Source: Burkholderiales bacterium
GTDB taxonomy: Bacteria; Pseudomonadota; Gammaproteobacteria; Burkholderiales; Burkholderiaceae_E
Direction of reading: 5' to 3'
Length of the DNA stretch: 41,101 nt
NCBI GenBank assembly: GCA_027487815.1
Contig: JAIYCW010000083.1
Location: 1 to 41,101, forward strand
Positions 1-7,839 of the stretch are shown here, in pieces; position 1 is the first letter of the stretch, and the number at the start of each line of letters is the position of its first letter. The translations under genes were made by a program, and so were the position numbers. The notes beneath the pieces were generated by a model that was not told the DNA's origin, ran no database searches, and saw only the letters and a program-made list of their open reading frames with translations.

Positions 1-22
1 CGGAATTCAGCACGGCGCTCAT
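1..22 (-). CDS. hisD: Probable start of histidinol dehydrogenase gene (partial)
   Basis: Only seven codons are inside the window (M-S-A-V-L-N-S). The ATG overlaps the hisG stop in an ATGA arrangement, which suggests translational coupling. hisD directly follows hisG in many betaproteobacterial his operons, so the identity rests on position and not on recognisable protein sequence. If correct, the product would catalyse the last two oxidations of histidine synthesis. Any other gene translationally coupled to hisG would look the same from these 22 bases. Confidence 0.4.
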
Positions 23-678
23 GATGCTTGCACTACCGATTGCAGGCTCGAAAGCAGGGGCTGAAGTTCAGCAGCGCGGGTTTTTAGCGCAGCATGATTC
101 ACCACCAGGCGCGCTGATACCTGCATGATGGTTTCGACCTCCACCAGATCGTTGGCCTTGAGGGTGCTGCCGGTGCTCACAATATCCACAATCGCATCGG
201 CCAGCCCCATCAGGGGCGCAAGCTCCATCGAGCCATACAGCTTGATGACATCCACATGCACGCCCTTGGCTGCAAAATGCTCACGAGCTATCGAGGTAAA
301 TTTGGTCGCAACGCGCAAGCGCGAACCGCGCCGGATGGCCGCTGCATAGTCAAATCCCTTGGCCACGGCCACACTCATGCGGCACTTGCCAATGCCCAAA
401 TCAATTGGCTGCACCAGACCCTGCTGCCCATGCTCAAGCAACACATCAAGCCCGGCCACGCCGAGATCCGCTGCCCCATATTGCACGTAGGTCGGCACGT
501 CGCTAGCCCGCACAATCAGCAGGCGCAGATTGGCATGCGGCACCGGCAAAATGAGTTTGCGGGAGTCGGTGATCTGCGGATCGATCTCAATGCCGGCACG
601 CGCAAGCAAAGGCACCGTCTCATCAAAGATGCGGCCCTTGGAGAGCGCCAACGTGAGTACATTGCCCGGAGCATTCAT
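19..678 (-). CDS. hisG: ATP phosphoribosyltransferase, short form
   Basis: Catalyses the first step of histidine synthesis, joining ATP and PRPP to give phosphoribosyl-ATP in the cytosol. The 219-residue protein opens with [13 protein letters not shown] and carries the [20 protein letters not shown] region followed by [11 protein letters not shown], which bind PRPP in this family. The length matches the short HisG_S form, which lacks the C-terminal regulatory ACT-like domain. In known systems this form works as a hetero-octamer with HisZ, which is not in the window. The gene follows murA on the same strand with only two bases between them, and its stop overlaps the next start (ATGA), so it looks like an internal operon gene. 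Confidence 0.95.
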   Translation of the reverse strand: MNAPGNVLTLALSKGRIFDETVPLLARAGIEIDPQITDSRKLILPVPHANLRLLIVRASDVPTYVQYGAADLGVAGLDVLLEHGQQGLVQPIDLGIGKCRMSVAVAKGFDYAAAIRRGSRLRVATKFTSIAREHFAAKGVHVDVIKLYGSMELAPLMGLADAIVDIVSTGSTLKANDLVEVETIMQVSARLVVNHAALKTRAAELQPLLSSLQSVVQAS

Positions 679-680
679 GG

Positions 681-1940
681 CTAACTGCGCTCCACGATTC
701 GCTCAATGCCTGCACCCAATGCAGCCAGCTTGGCTTCCATCTTTTCATAGCCGCGATCCAGGTGATAGATCCGGTCGACGATGGTTTCGCCTTGCGCTTG
801 CAAAGCGGCAATCACCAGGCAGGCCGAGGCGCGAAGATCGGTGGCCATCACGGTGGCACCCGAAAGACGCGGCACCCCACGCACCACTGCAGTGTTGCCT
901 TCAATCCGAATATCCGCGCCCAGGCGCTGCAACTCCTGCACATGCATGAAGCGATTCTCGAAAATCGTTTCGGTGATCACACCTGTGCCTTCAGCCACAC
1001 AATTCACCGCCATCAGCTGAGCCTGCATATCGGTGGCAAAGCCAGGATAAGGCGCGGTGCGCAAATCCACCGCCTTCGCACGAGCCGGCGCCTGCAGATT
1101 GATCCAGTCCGCTCCGGTCTCGATCACCGCGCCCATCTCGCGCAGCTTATCCAGCGTGGCGTCCATGCTGGCAGGCAAGGCATCGGTGAGGCGAATCGAG
1201 CCGCCCGCAGCCATCGCCGCACATAAGAAGCTGCCAGCTTCAATTCTGTCGGGCATCACCCGGTGTTTGACGCCATGCAGCGCGGGTACCCCTTCGATGC
1301 GAATCGAATCGGTGCCGGCCCCGGTGATTTTGGCCCCCATCCCGATCAGCATATTGGCCAGATCCACCACCTCAGGCTCACGCGCGGCATTCTCGATCAC
1401 TGTCGTGCCATCAGCGAGGGTTGCGGCCATCATCAGATTTTCGGTGCCAGTGACCGTGACCATATCGGTCACGATTCGGGCTCCGCGCAGCTTGGCGGCC
1501 TTGGCCACGATATAGCCATGCTCGATCACCACCTCGGCGCCCATGATCTGCAGGCCCTTGATATGTTGATCCACCGGGCGCGAACCTATCGCACATCCCC
1601 CGGGCAAAGACACACGAGCTTCACCGAATCGGGCCACAAGGGGCCCCAGCACCAGGATCGAAGCACGCATGGTCTTGACCAGGTCATACGAGGCTTCAAG
1701 ATTATTCACCCCGGCCGCATTCAGATGAACCCGATTGGCCTCGCGCTCCACGACCACACCGAGCGATCGCAAGAGCTTATTGGTGGTGCTGACATCCTGC
1801 AGCTGCGGCACATTGCTCAATTCCACCGGCTCGGCACTCAGCAAGCTCGCACACAAGATCGGCAGCGCCGCATTTTTGGCGCCAGACACCGCAACTTCGC
1901 CCGCAAGCGGACGGCCGCCATAAATCTTCAGCTTATCCAC
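681..1940 (-). CDS. murA: UDP-N-acetylglucosamine 1-carboxyvinyltransferase
   Basis: First committed enzyme of peptidoglycan synthesis, transferring enolpyruvate from PEP to UDP-GlcNAc in the cytosol. The 419-residue length is normal for the family. The substrate-binding K22-N23 pair lies in [11 protein letters not shown] near the N-terminus. The active-site cysteine is present at about C116 in [15 protein letters not shown], so the enzyme should be sensitive to fosfomycin, which alkylates this residue. The start is GTG at 1940 and overlaps the end of ibaG by 8 bases. The order ibaG-murA-hisG is common in beta- and gammaproteobacteria. Confidence 0.97.
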   Translation of the reverse strand: MDKLKIYGGRPLAGEVAVSGAKNAALPILCASLLSAEPVELSNVPQLQDVSTTNKLLRSLGVVVEREANRVHLNAAGVNNLEASYDLVKTMRASILVLGPLVARFGEARVSLPGGCAIGSRPVDQHIKGLQIMGAEVVIEHGYIVAKAAKLRGARIVTDMVTVTGTENLMMAATLADGTTVIENAAREPEVVDLANMLIGMGAKITGAGTDSIRIEGVPALHGVKHRVMPDRIEAGSFLCAAMAAGGSIRLTDALPASMDATLDKLREMGAVIETGADWINLQAPARAKAVDLRTAPYPGFATDMQAQLMAVNCVAEGTGVITETIFENRFMHVQELQRLGADIRIEGNTAVVRGVPRLSGATVMATDLRASACLVIAALQAQGETIVDRIYHLDRGYEKMEAKLAALGAGIERIVERS

Positions 1941-2175
1941 GCGAGGCGGCCCATTCAGCAGGCGAAAGTGTTTTCATCGACAGCGCGTGGATTTCCTGGC
2001 GCATGCGATCGCCCAGGGCCTTGTAAACCAGCTGATGGCGTGCGATCAGACGCAAGCCCTCAAATGCAGGGGCCACGATGACTGCTTCAAAGTGCTGACC
2101 GTCACCCGATACCTCAAGGTGATCGCAGGCCAGACCTGCAGCGATATATGTTTGAACGTTTTCCGGGGTAACCAT
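1933..2175 (-). CDS. ibaG: BolA-family acid-stress protein IbaG
   Basis: Small cytosolic BolA-like protein of 80 residues. The conserved features are [20 protein letters not shown] followed by the helix [17 protein letters not shown] and the ending [15 protein letters not shown]. BolA/IbaG proteins bind [2Fe-2S] clusters together with monothiol glutaredoxins, which fits the location next to envelope and biosynthesis genes seen in E. coli (mlaB-ibaG-murA). I chose ATG at 2175 because it has a GGAA-like ribosome site 4-5 bases upstream. A TTG at 2184 in the same frame has an AAGGAAG upstream and would add three residues. Confidence 0.9.
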   Translation of the reverse strand: MVTPENVQTYIAAGLACDHLEVSGDGQHFEAVIVAPAFEGLRLIARHQLVYKALGDRMRQEIHALSMKTLSPAEWAASRG

Positions 2176-2222
2176 GATTTCCAACCCACTTCCTTAAAAA
2201 CAACGCCAGCGCACTATCGAGC

Positions 2223-2978
2223 TCAATGCCGCAATTTGTATCCGCTGCGCAGCATCAGCAGGGCGACTGAAGCGCTTATGCCAAAGGTGATCGCAACGAT
2301 CAACAAGCTGATCCCTGGCGGCACATCGGATATGCCAAAAAACCCGTAGCGAAATCCATCGACCATGTAGAAGAACGGGTTCAGATGCGACACAGCCTGC
2401 CAAAACGCGGGCAGCGAGTGCACCGAATAAAACACTCCCGCCAGAAAGGTGGCCGGCATGATCAGGAAATTCTGAAATGCCGCGAGCTGATCAAACTTCT
2501 CCGCCCAGATCCCCGCAATCAGCCCCATTGTACCGAGGATGGCACTGCCAGCCAGAGCAAAAACCAGGACCCAGATCGGGGCGGCAAAGTGCAAATCGGC
2601 AAACCAGGCGGTGACGATAAACACGCCCAAGCCCACAATCATGCCGCGCACCATCGAGCCCAACACATAGGCCGCAAACAGCTCCCAGTGAGCCAACGGT
2701 GGCAACAGCACGAACACAATGTTGCCAGTGATTTTGCTTTGAATCAGCGATGAAGACGCATTGGCAAACGCATTTTGCAGCACCGACATCATGACCAGGC
2801 CAGGAATCAAAAAGGAGGTGTAGCTCACCTTCTCATAAACCATCAAGCGGCCTTCAAGCACATGGGAGAAGATGAGCAAATAAAGCAAGGCGGTGAGCAC
2901 AGGTGCGGCAATCGTTTGAAAGCTCACTTTGAAAAAGCGCTTGAGCTCCTTGCCTAGCAGGGTGGAAAAGCCGCTCAT
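2223..2978 (-). CDS. ABC-2 type transporter permease (YadH-like)
   Basis: Inner-membrane permease of 251 residues with about six hydrophobic segments and the ABC-2 family pattern, including the region around LPPLAHWELFAAYVLGS and the late FLAGVFYSVHSLPAFWQ loop before a final pair of membrane helices. It pairs with the ATPase just upstream: the ATPase stop and this ATG overlap as TAATG, a strong coupling signal. Relatives next to murA/mla genes are annotated as YadG/YadH-type multidrug or glycolipid exporters, but the substrate is not established. Nothing in the sequence defines the cargo. Confidence 0.88.
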   Translation of the reverse strand: MSGFSTLLGKELKRFFKVSFQTIAAPVLTALLYLLIFSHVLEGRLMVYEKVSYTSFLIPGLVMMSVLQNAFANASSSLIQSKITGNIVFVLLPPLAHWELFAAYVLGSMVRGMIVGLGVFIVTAWFADLHFAAPIWVLVFALAGSAILGTMGLIAGIWAEKFDQLAAFQNFLIMPATFLAGVFYSVHSLPAFWQAVSHLNPFFYMVDGFRYGFFGISDVPPGISLLIVAITFGISASVALLMLRSGYKLRH

Positions 2979-3859
2979 TAAAACGCCCCTGACTCGGGCT
3001 GCTTCATGATCTTCAGAAATACATCTTCAAGATCGGTGCGCACGAGCTCAACATCTTCAATGGCATAGCCTTGTGTTCGCAGGGCCGCCAGCTGGCTCTC
3101 AAGTTCGGACGCATGGCGCAGGGGCTGAACCAAACGCTGCGACTCGCCGCTGCCCTGCCGGGCCAGAACTTTAAGCGACAGCCCTCCGACACTGTTGAGC
3201 AAGGTGCTGGTGCGATCCAGCGCCACCACCTGCCCGCCGCGCAACATCGCGATACGGCCACAAAGCTCTTGCGCCTCTTCGAGATAATGGGTGGTCAGGA
3301 CGATGGTGTGGCCCTGCTCATTGAGCCGGCGCACAAACTTCCACAAGGTTTGGCGCAACTCCACATCCACACCGGCTGTGGGCTCATCAAGCACAATCAC
3401 CGGCGGGCGATGTACCAAAGCCTGAGCTACCAAAACACGGCGCTTCATGCCACCCGAGAGCGAGCGCATGTTGGCATCAGCCTTGCTAGTGAGATCCAGG
3501 TTGGCGAGAATTTCATCGATCCAGGCTTCGTTGCCCTTGACCCCGTAGTAGCCCGAGGTAATTCGCAGGGTTTCACGCACGGTGAAAAATGGATCGAATA
3601 CCAGCTCCTGAGGCACCACGCCGAGCGCTCTGCGCGCTTGCCGAAAATCCTTCACCACGTCATGGCCCATGATGCTGACCGCCCCGGAGGTAGCTCGGGC
3701 CAGTCCACAAATGATCGAGATCAGGGTGGTTTTGCCCGCGCCGTTGGGGCCGAGCAGACCAAAGAATTCACCGGGTTGCACCTGCAGGCTTACCCCGCCA
3801 AGTGCCTGCAGGCTACCGTAGCGTTTGGTGACAGATTGGATATCGAGCGCAGGGGACAC
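2978..3859 (-). CDS. ABC transporter ATP-binding protein (YadG-like)
   Basis: Cytosolic ATPase of 293 residues powering the adjoining permease. It has Walker [10 protein letters not shown] (about residues 37-45), the signature LSGGMKRRV, Walker B VIVLDEPTAGVD and the switch histidine in TTHYLEEA. A C-terminal extension after the nucleotide-binding domain is usual for ABC-2 exporters. The frame is open further upstream to 4069, but that would overlap mlaB. The conserved family N-terminus begins at the GTG at 3859 (V-S-P-A-L-D-I). That GTG has no visible Shine-Dalgarno sequence and sits directly behind a hairpin with a T run, so the start is the least certain point. Confidence 0.9.
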   Translation of the reverse strand: MSPALDIQSVTKRYGSLQALGGVSLQVQPGEFFGLLGPNGAGKTTLISIICGLARATSGAVSIMGHDVVKDFRQARRALGVVPQELVFDPFFTVRETLRITSGYYGVKGNEAWIDEILANLDLTSKADANMRSLSGGMKRRVLVAQALVHRPPVIVLDEPTAGVDVELRQTLWKFVRRLNEQGHTIVLTTHYLEEAQELCGRIAMLRGGQVVALDRTSTLLNSVGGLSLKVLARQGSGESQRLVQPLRHASELESQLAALRTQGYAIEDVELVRTDLEDVFLKIMKQPESGAF

Positions 3860-3862
3860 GAG

Positions 3863-3892
3863 TAAAAAAAGGGCCTGAATAAGGGGCCTTGG
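3863..3892 (-). terminator. Hairpin with T run between mlaB and the ABC ATPase gene
   Basis: On the minus strand an imperfect stem (AAGG-C-CC pairing with GG-C-CCTT, one C-C mismatch, loop of about seven bases) is followed by seven T residues. This is the shape of a weak intrinsic terminator at the end of the mla genes. It ends only four bases before the proposed GTG start of the ATPase gene, so it could instead control that gene by attenuation or mask its ribosome site. The stem is short and the call is tentative. Confidence 0.3.
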
Positions 3893-3944
3893 GGAAGGGG
3901 CCGAGGTCGCCGAAACATCCGGCGCGAACGCCAGACCAAGCCCT

Positions 3945-4208
3945 CTAGGATAACACTGCCTCGACTTCATAAAGCCGCGCAAGGGCGCGCAATCCCTCGG
4001 GGCTATTGACCAGATCCAGTGTTTTTCCCTGCTTGCGGCGGCTTCGCTTAAGTTCGACCAGCATGGCAACCGCTGAGGAGTCGAGTTCTTGCACTACGGC
4101 GAGATCAATCACATCTGCACCGCGAGCCAAGGCCGCCTGCGCCTGGCTCAATGCCTGGGGCACGGTGTCATGCACCAGGCGGGAGGGCGCAGGCCAGATC
4201 GTGGTCAT
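3945..4208 (-). CDS. mlaB: Phospholipid transport STAS protein MlaB
   Basis: Cytosolic STAS-domain subunit (87 residues) of the MlaFEDB inner-membrane complex, which moves phospholipids between the inner membrane and the periplasmic carrier MlaC. The STAS core VIDLAVVQELDSSAVAMLVE is evident, with the conserved D-S-S at the start of the signalling helix. The frame remains open upstream into mlaC, but ATG at 4208 overlaps the mlaC stop as TGATG and gives the normal MlaB length. MlaB binds the ATPase MlaF and is needed for its stability and activity in E. coli. Confidence 0.88.
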   Translation of the reverse strand: MTTIWPAPSRLVHDTVPQALSQAQAALARGADVIDLAVVQELDSSAVAMLVELKRSRRKQGKTLDLVNSPEGLRALARLYEVEAVLS

Positions 4209-4888
4209 CAGCTTTTTTGCGCTGCTGCAGCGAAGGCTTTGTTCTTTTCGGTGAGGCTCTTGATCAGGCCATCCACCCCGCCCGCGTTGATTTCCTGAGC
4301 AAACTGGCCGCGATAGGTTTCCACCAGCCAGGCACCAAGAACGCTCATGTCGTAAATCTTCCATGCGGCGCCAGCTTTTTCAAGCCGATAGTCGATGGCA
4401 ATCGGCTCACCCCCACGCTTGCTCACCACTTCGCTGCGCACGATCACTTCGGTATCGGCCGGGTTCATGCGCAAGGGTTTCAGGCGCACCTGCTGATCCT
4501 TCACGCTTTGTAACGCGCCCGCATAGGTGCGCAAAAGAAGGACGCGAAACTCGGTCATCAGTGCTTTTTGCTGCTCGGGGGTGGCATTGCGCCATCCGCG
4601 ACCTACCGCTGAAGCGGTCATCCGCTCAAAATTAACCTGCGGCATGATGGTGTTGTCTACAAACTCAGAGATCCGCTTGATATTGCCAGCCTGCAAGTCT
4701 TTATCAGCGCGGATTTTTTCAATCACCTCGTTCGACAGGCGATTGACGAACTCGTCTGGAGCGGCTGCAGCCGCTGGCGCGGCTTGCGCATACGCGCTCG
4801 ACACCACTGGCGACAGCGGGCCAACGAATGACCCCGCAACGATGGCAAAGGCAAGAGCAGACAACTTCAAGAGGGAAAACATTTTCAT
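4208..4888 (-). CDS. mlaC: Periplasmic phospholipid-binding protein MlaC
   Basis: Soluble shuttle that carries phospholipid between the MlaA-porin complex in the outer membrane and MlaFEDB in the inner membrane. The 226-residue product has a long signal peptide (positive KMFSLLK start, hydrophobic stretch, probable cleavage after AYA at about residue 34) and an alanine-rich linker. The MlaC/Ttg2D fold follows, including VNFERMTASAVGRGWRNATP and the C-terminal WKIYDMSVLGAWLVETYRGQF. Its stop overlaps the mlaB start. A 93-base gap separates it from mlaA, the widest gap inside the operon. Confidence 0.94.
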   Translation of the reverse strand: MKMFSLLKLSALAFAIVAGSFVGPLSPVVSSAYAQAAPAAAAAPDEFVNRLSNEVIEKIRADKDLQAGNIKRISEFVDNTIMPQVNFERMTASAVGRGWRNATPEQQKALMTEFRVLLLRTYAGALQSVKDQQVRLKPLRMNPADTEVIVRSEVVSKRGGEPIAIDYRLEKAGAAWKIYDMSVLGAWLVETYRGQFAQEINAGGVDGLIKSLTEKNKAFAAAAQKS

Positions 4889-4981
4889 GGTTAATTTTCT
4901 TTCAAGCCGGATTGGCTAGCCAAACAACGTCGCTACGTCGTTTCGGGACGACAGTCCTTGCTATCTGAACCTGGAGCCCGG

Positions 4982-5743
4982 CTACTGCTTTGGCTCCGGG
5001 GGGTTGCCATCATAGACTTGGTTGCGGCGCCGCTGCAGGTACCCGTCGCGGAAAAACGTATATTTATCAAGGGCCGCGCCCTGAACTATACCTTCTGTTG
5101 GCAACAACACGGAGCGCACGTGCACCAGCCGGGTCACGCTCAAGGTGAGCCTCTGACCCTCGGCCAAACGCAGCAGGGGATCACCGGTCAGATCAATCGG
5201 CAGCGCCGCGGTGTCGCGCAAGGATGAGGGCCCCAGGAGCGGCAATACAAGATACGGCCCGGCAGGCAGGCCCCAAACGCCCAGGGTTTGGCCAAAATCC
5301 TCACGATTTTTCTCAAAACCCATTTCGCGGGCGACATCCGCAATGCCGCCGAAGCCAAAAAATGAGTTGATTACTACCCGGCTCGCATCCTGAAAAGCCA
5401 TGATCGGCTTACCTTGCGCCAATTGATTCACCGCCGTCCAGGCGTCGCCCAGATTGCCAAAAAAATTGCCGACCATGCCACGAAACACCTCAGGCACCAC
5501 TGCAGCATAGCCTTGCGCCAGAGGCTTGAGGAACACCATATCCAGGGTATCGTTGATTGCAAACACCACCCGGTTGAAGGACTCCAGCGGATCTGCTGGC
5601 GAGGCCACCCAAGGCTTGGGGGGCTCTGCCGACGAGCTGGGCAAACTGGTGGTGGCACAACCAGTCAAAAGCAAACTGGCACCGAGCAATAGCGCCGCTG
5701 CAGCGCGGGTGAATACAAGCTTTGTGATGGTCAGGCGGGTCAC
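4982..5743 (-). CDS. mlaA: Outer-membrane phospholipid-removal lipoprotein MlaA (VacJ)
   Basis: Outer-membrane lipoprotein of 253 residues that extracts mislocalised phospholipid from the outer leaflet and hands it to MlaC. The N-terminus ends in the lipobox LLTGC at about residue 29. The family core follows: DPLESFNRVVFAINDTLD, then VNSFFGFGGIADVA and the LPLLGPSSLRD motif. The GTG start overlaps the mlaD stop (GTGA), with GGAG a suitable distance upstream inside mlaD. In E. coli mlaA is unlinked to the mla operon. Its presence between mlaD and mlaC here follows the betaproteobacterial arrangement and puts all Mla components under one transcript. Confidence 0.94.
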   Translation of the reverse strand: MTRLTITKLVFTRAAAALLLGASLLLTGCATTSLPSSSAEPPKPWVASPADPLESFNRVVFAINDTLDMVFLKPLAQGYAAVVPEVFRGMVGNFFGNLGDAWTAVNQLAQGKPIMAFQDASRVVINSFFGFGGIADVAREMGFEKNREDFGQTLGVWGLPAGPYLVLPLLGPSSLRDTAALPIDLTGDPLLRLAEGQRLTLSVTRLVHVRSVLLPTEGIVQGAALDKYTFFRDGYLQRRRNQVYDGNPPEPKQ

Positions 5744-6207
5744 TTCTTTTCTCCTTCGGCGGCGCGGTTGTAAAGGAACTGGCTGATGAGGCTTTCCAGT
5801 ACAACTGCGGATTGTGTCATCTTGATTTGATCACCTGTGGCCAGGTTTTTCGCATCGCCACCCGCCTCAAGGCCGATGTACTGCTCACCGAGCAGACCAG
5901 CGGTCAGGATTTTGGCTGAAGTGTCTTTGGGGAAAGCATACCGCTCATCCAGTGACATGCTGACCACGGCTTGGTAAGTTTTGTCATCAAAGCCGATATC
6001 AGTAACGCGCCCCACCACGACACCTGCGCTCTTGACGGCGGCTCGCGGCTTGAGCCCGCCGATATTGTCAAACTTGGCGCTTACCAAATAGCCGCCGCCG
6101 GTGCCGAAGCTCGCCAGATTGCCTGCCTTAAGCGCCAGAAAAAGCAGCGCTCCTGCACCCAGCAACACAAAGAGCCCGACCATCCAGTTGTTTGAACGTT
6201 GTTCCAT
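5740..6207 (-). CDS. mlaD: MCE-domain phospholipid transport protein MlaD
   Basis: Membrane-anchored periplasmic protein that forms a hexameric MCE ring on MlaE. The 155-residue product has one N-terminal membrane helix (WMVGLFVLLGAGALLFLALK) followed by the MCE domain, with VSAKFDNIGGLKPRAAVKSAGV and VGRVTDIGFDD, then the LTAGLLGEQYIGLEAGG stretch. I placed the start at the ATG at 6207, five bases after AAAGGA. Another ATG two codons earlier at 6213 overlaps the ribosome site itself. It is followed, with a GTGA overlap, by mlaA. Confidence 0.94.
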   Translation of the reverse strand: MEQRSNNWMVGLFVLLGAGALLFLALKAGNLASFGTGGGYLVSAKFDNIGGLKPRAAVKSAGVVVGRVTDIGFDDKTYQAVVSMSLDERYAFPKDTSAKILTAGLLGEQYIGLEAGGDAKNLATGDQIKMTQSAVVLESLISQFLYNRAAEGEKK

Positions 6208-6253
6208 GATCATCCTTTATTCCGCGATAAAGATGCCGCTGCATGCGCCATCT

Positions 6254-7000
6254 TCAGGTTCCAAACATCAGCGCTGTCAGCACAAAGTCAAAGGCCAAAA
6301 CCGCAAGCGAAGACACCACCACGGTGCGGGTGGTCGCCCTTGCCACACCTTCGGGTGTCGCCTGAGCTTCATAGCCGGTGTACACCGCAACAAACGCACA
6401 AATCAAGCCAAACACTATCGACTTGATCACCCCATTTCCAACATCCCGAAATGCATCAACCCCGCCCTGCATTTGCGACCAAAACGAGCCGGGATCGACG
6501 CCGATCAGCTGCACACCCACCAGATACCCGCCAAAAATACCTAGCGCTGAAAAGATTGCGGCAAGCAAAGGCATCGCGATGGCCGCAGCGGCAAAACGCG
6601 GCGCCAGCACACGCTGCATCGGGTCGACTGCCATCATTGCCATCGCATCGAGCTGCTCTCCAGCTTTCATCAGGCCAATCTCGGCAGTTAAGGAAGTGCC
6701 CGCGCGCCCCGCAAACAGCAAAGCGCTCACCACGGGCCCGAGCTCACGAACCAGCGACAAGGCCACCAGCAGCCCAAGCGCTTGCTCCGAGCCGTATTTT
6801 TGCAGCGTGTAGTAACCCTGAAGCCCCAGCACAAAGCCCACAAACAGGCCTGATACGCCGATGATCGCAAGCGAATAATTGCCGATGAAATGAATCTGAT
6901 CAATCACCAGGCGAGGCCGGCGCAGCGCGCCAAAGCTCAGCCAAAGCAAGCGCAGGAAAAAGCGCGTGCCATAGCCCAAGCGATTGAGCCAGGCCATCAT
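6254..7000 (-). CDS. mlaE: Phospholipid transport permease MlaE
   Basis: Inner-membrane permease (248 residues) of the MlaFEDB complex, equivalent to plant TGD1. It has an amphipathic N-terminal region followed by about five membrane segments and the typical [20 protein letters not shown] motif, then [19 protein letters not shown], the cytoplasmic coupling region that contacts MlaF. The start has two adjacent ATG codons (7000 and 6997), with GGGG about six bases upstream. The junction with mlaF is unusual: a 14-bp sequence is present three times across it (see 6997-7038). Confidence 0.95.
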   Translation of the reverse strand: MMAWLNRLGYGTRFFLRLLWLSFGALRRPRLVIDQIHFIGNYSLAIIGVSGLFVGFVLGLQGYYTLQKYGSEQALGLLVALSLVRELGPVVSALLFAGRAGTSLTAEIGLMKAGEQLDAMAMMAVDPMQRVLAPRFAAAAIAMPLLAAIFSALGIFGGYLVGVQLIGVDPGSFWSQMQGGVDAFRDVGNGVIKSIVFGLICAFVAVYTGYEAQATPEGVARATTRTVVVSSLAVLAFDFVLTALMFGT

Positions 7001-7038
7001 TGCGAGCCCCTCATTGCAGACCCTTCATTGCAGACCCA
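6997..7038 (-). repeat. Triplicated 14-bp unit forming ATGA-linked minicistrons at mlaF/mlaE
   Basis: Three adjoining 14-bp units occur, at 7025-7038, 7011-7024 and 6997-7010. On the minus strand each has the form G/A-GGG-TCTGCA-ATGA, the last diverged to GGGGCTCGCAATGA. The first ATGA contains the mlaF stop and the last the mlaE start. Read as codons they give a five-codon frame M-K-G-L-Q at 7028-7011 and another, M-R-G-S-Q, at 7014-6997. Each starts on the ATGA of the previous stop, and the second ends on the mlaE ATG. The units look like tandem duplication of the coupling site. Whether the minicistrons are translated is unknown. Confidence 0.8.
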
Positions 7039-7825
7039 TGGCTTGCGCCATCGGTGGCGAAGGATAGTGGAAAGGCACAGGCCCTTCGCGCTGACCATCA
7101 AGAAACTGACGCACTTCAGGGTCGGTGGATGCTGCAAGCTCGGCAGGTGTGCCGGCTGCCAAAATCCCTTTGGGGCTCAGCACATAAGCGTAATCGGCAA
7201 TTTCGAGCGACTCATGGACATCATGGGTGACGAGGATCGAGGTGGCCCCCAAAGCATCGTTGAGCTTGCGAATCAATTGGGCGATGGTGCCAAGCGATAT
7301 CGGATCGAGGCCGGCAAAAGGCTCGTCATACATCAACAAGGGCGGATCGAGCGCCACGGCGCGGGCTAACGCGACGCGCCTTGCCATTCCGCCGGAGATT
7401 TGCGAAGGCTTGAGCTGCGCCGCGCCGCGCAGCCCGACGGCCTGCAACTTCATCAGCACCAGATCCGAGATCAAGGCCTCGGAAAGCTCAGTGTGCTCAC
7501 GCAGGGGAAAGGCAACATTGTCGAACACCGTCATATCGGTGAAGAGCGCGCCAAACTGAAACAGCATGCCCATGCGTCGGCGCACCGCGAAAAGTGCGGC
7601 CCGGTCCAAGCCTTGAATCTCGCGACCTTCGAACACAATCTTTCCCGCATTGGGACGCAACATTCCGCCGATGAGTTTGAGCAGGGTGGTTTTGCCGCAG
7701 CCTGAGCCACCGAACAAAGCCACAACCTGGCCGCGGGAAAACTGCATCGACACATTGTTGACGATAGTTCGGGCGCCGTAACCGAATTTCAGGTCGTGCA
7801 GGCTGAGGAAGTGATTGTTGTCCAT
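7025..7825 (-). CDS. mlaF: Phospholipid transport ATP-binding protein MlaF
   Basis: Cytosolic ATPase (266 residues) of the MlaFEDB complex. It has Walker A GGSGCGKTT (about residues 39-47), the signature ISGGMARRVALARA, Walker B LLMYDEPFAGLDP and the switch histidine in LVTHDVHES. The C-terminal extension after the ATPase core resembles the tail that wraps around MlaB in E. coli. The gene begins 14 bases after the end of the KefB-type gene on the same strand, so the mla operon may be read from the antiporter promoter, its own promoter within that gene, or both. Confidence 0.95.
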   Translation of the reverse strand: MDNNHFLSLHDLKFGYGARTIVNNVSMQFSRGQVVALFGGSGCGKTTLLKLIGGMLRPNAGKIVFEGREIQGLDRAALFAVRRRMGMLFQFGALFTDMTVFDNVAFPLREHTELSEALISDLVLMKLQAVGLRGAAQLKPSQISGGMARRVALARAVALDPPLLMYDEPFAGLDPISLGTIAQLIRKLNDALGATSILVTHDVHESLEIADYAYVLSPKGILAAGTPAELAASTDPEVRQFLDGQREGPVPFHYPSPPMAQAMGLQ

Positions 7826-7839
7826 GGGAGCGCGCGATT

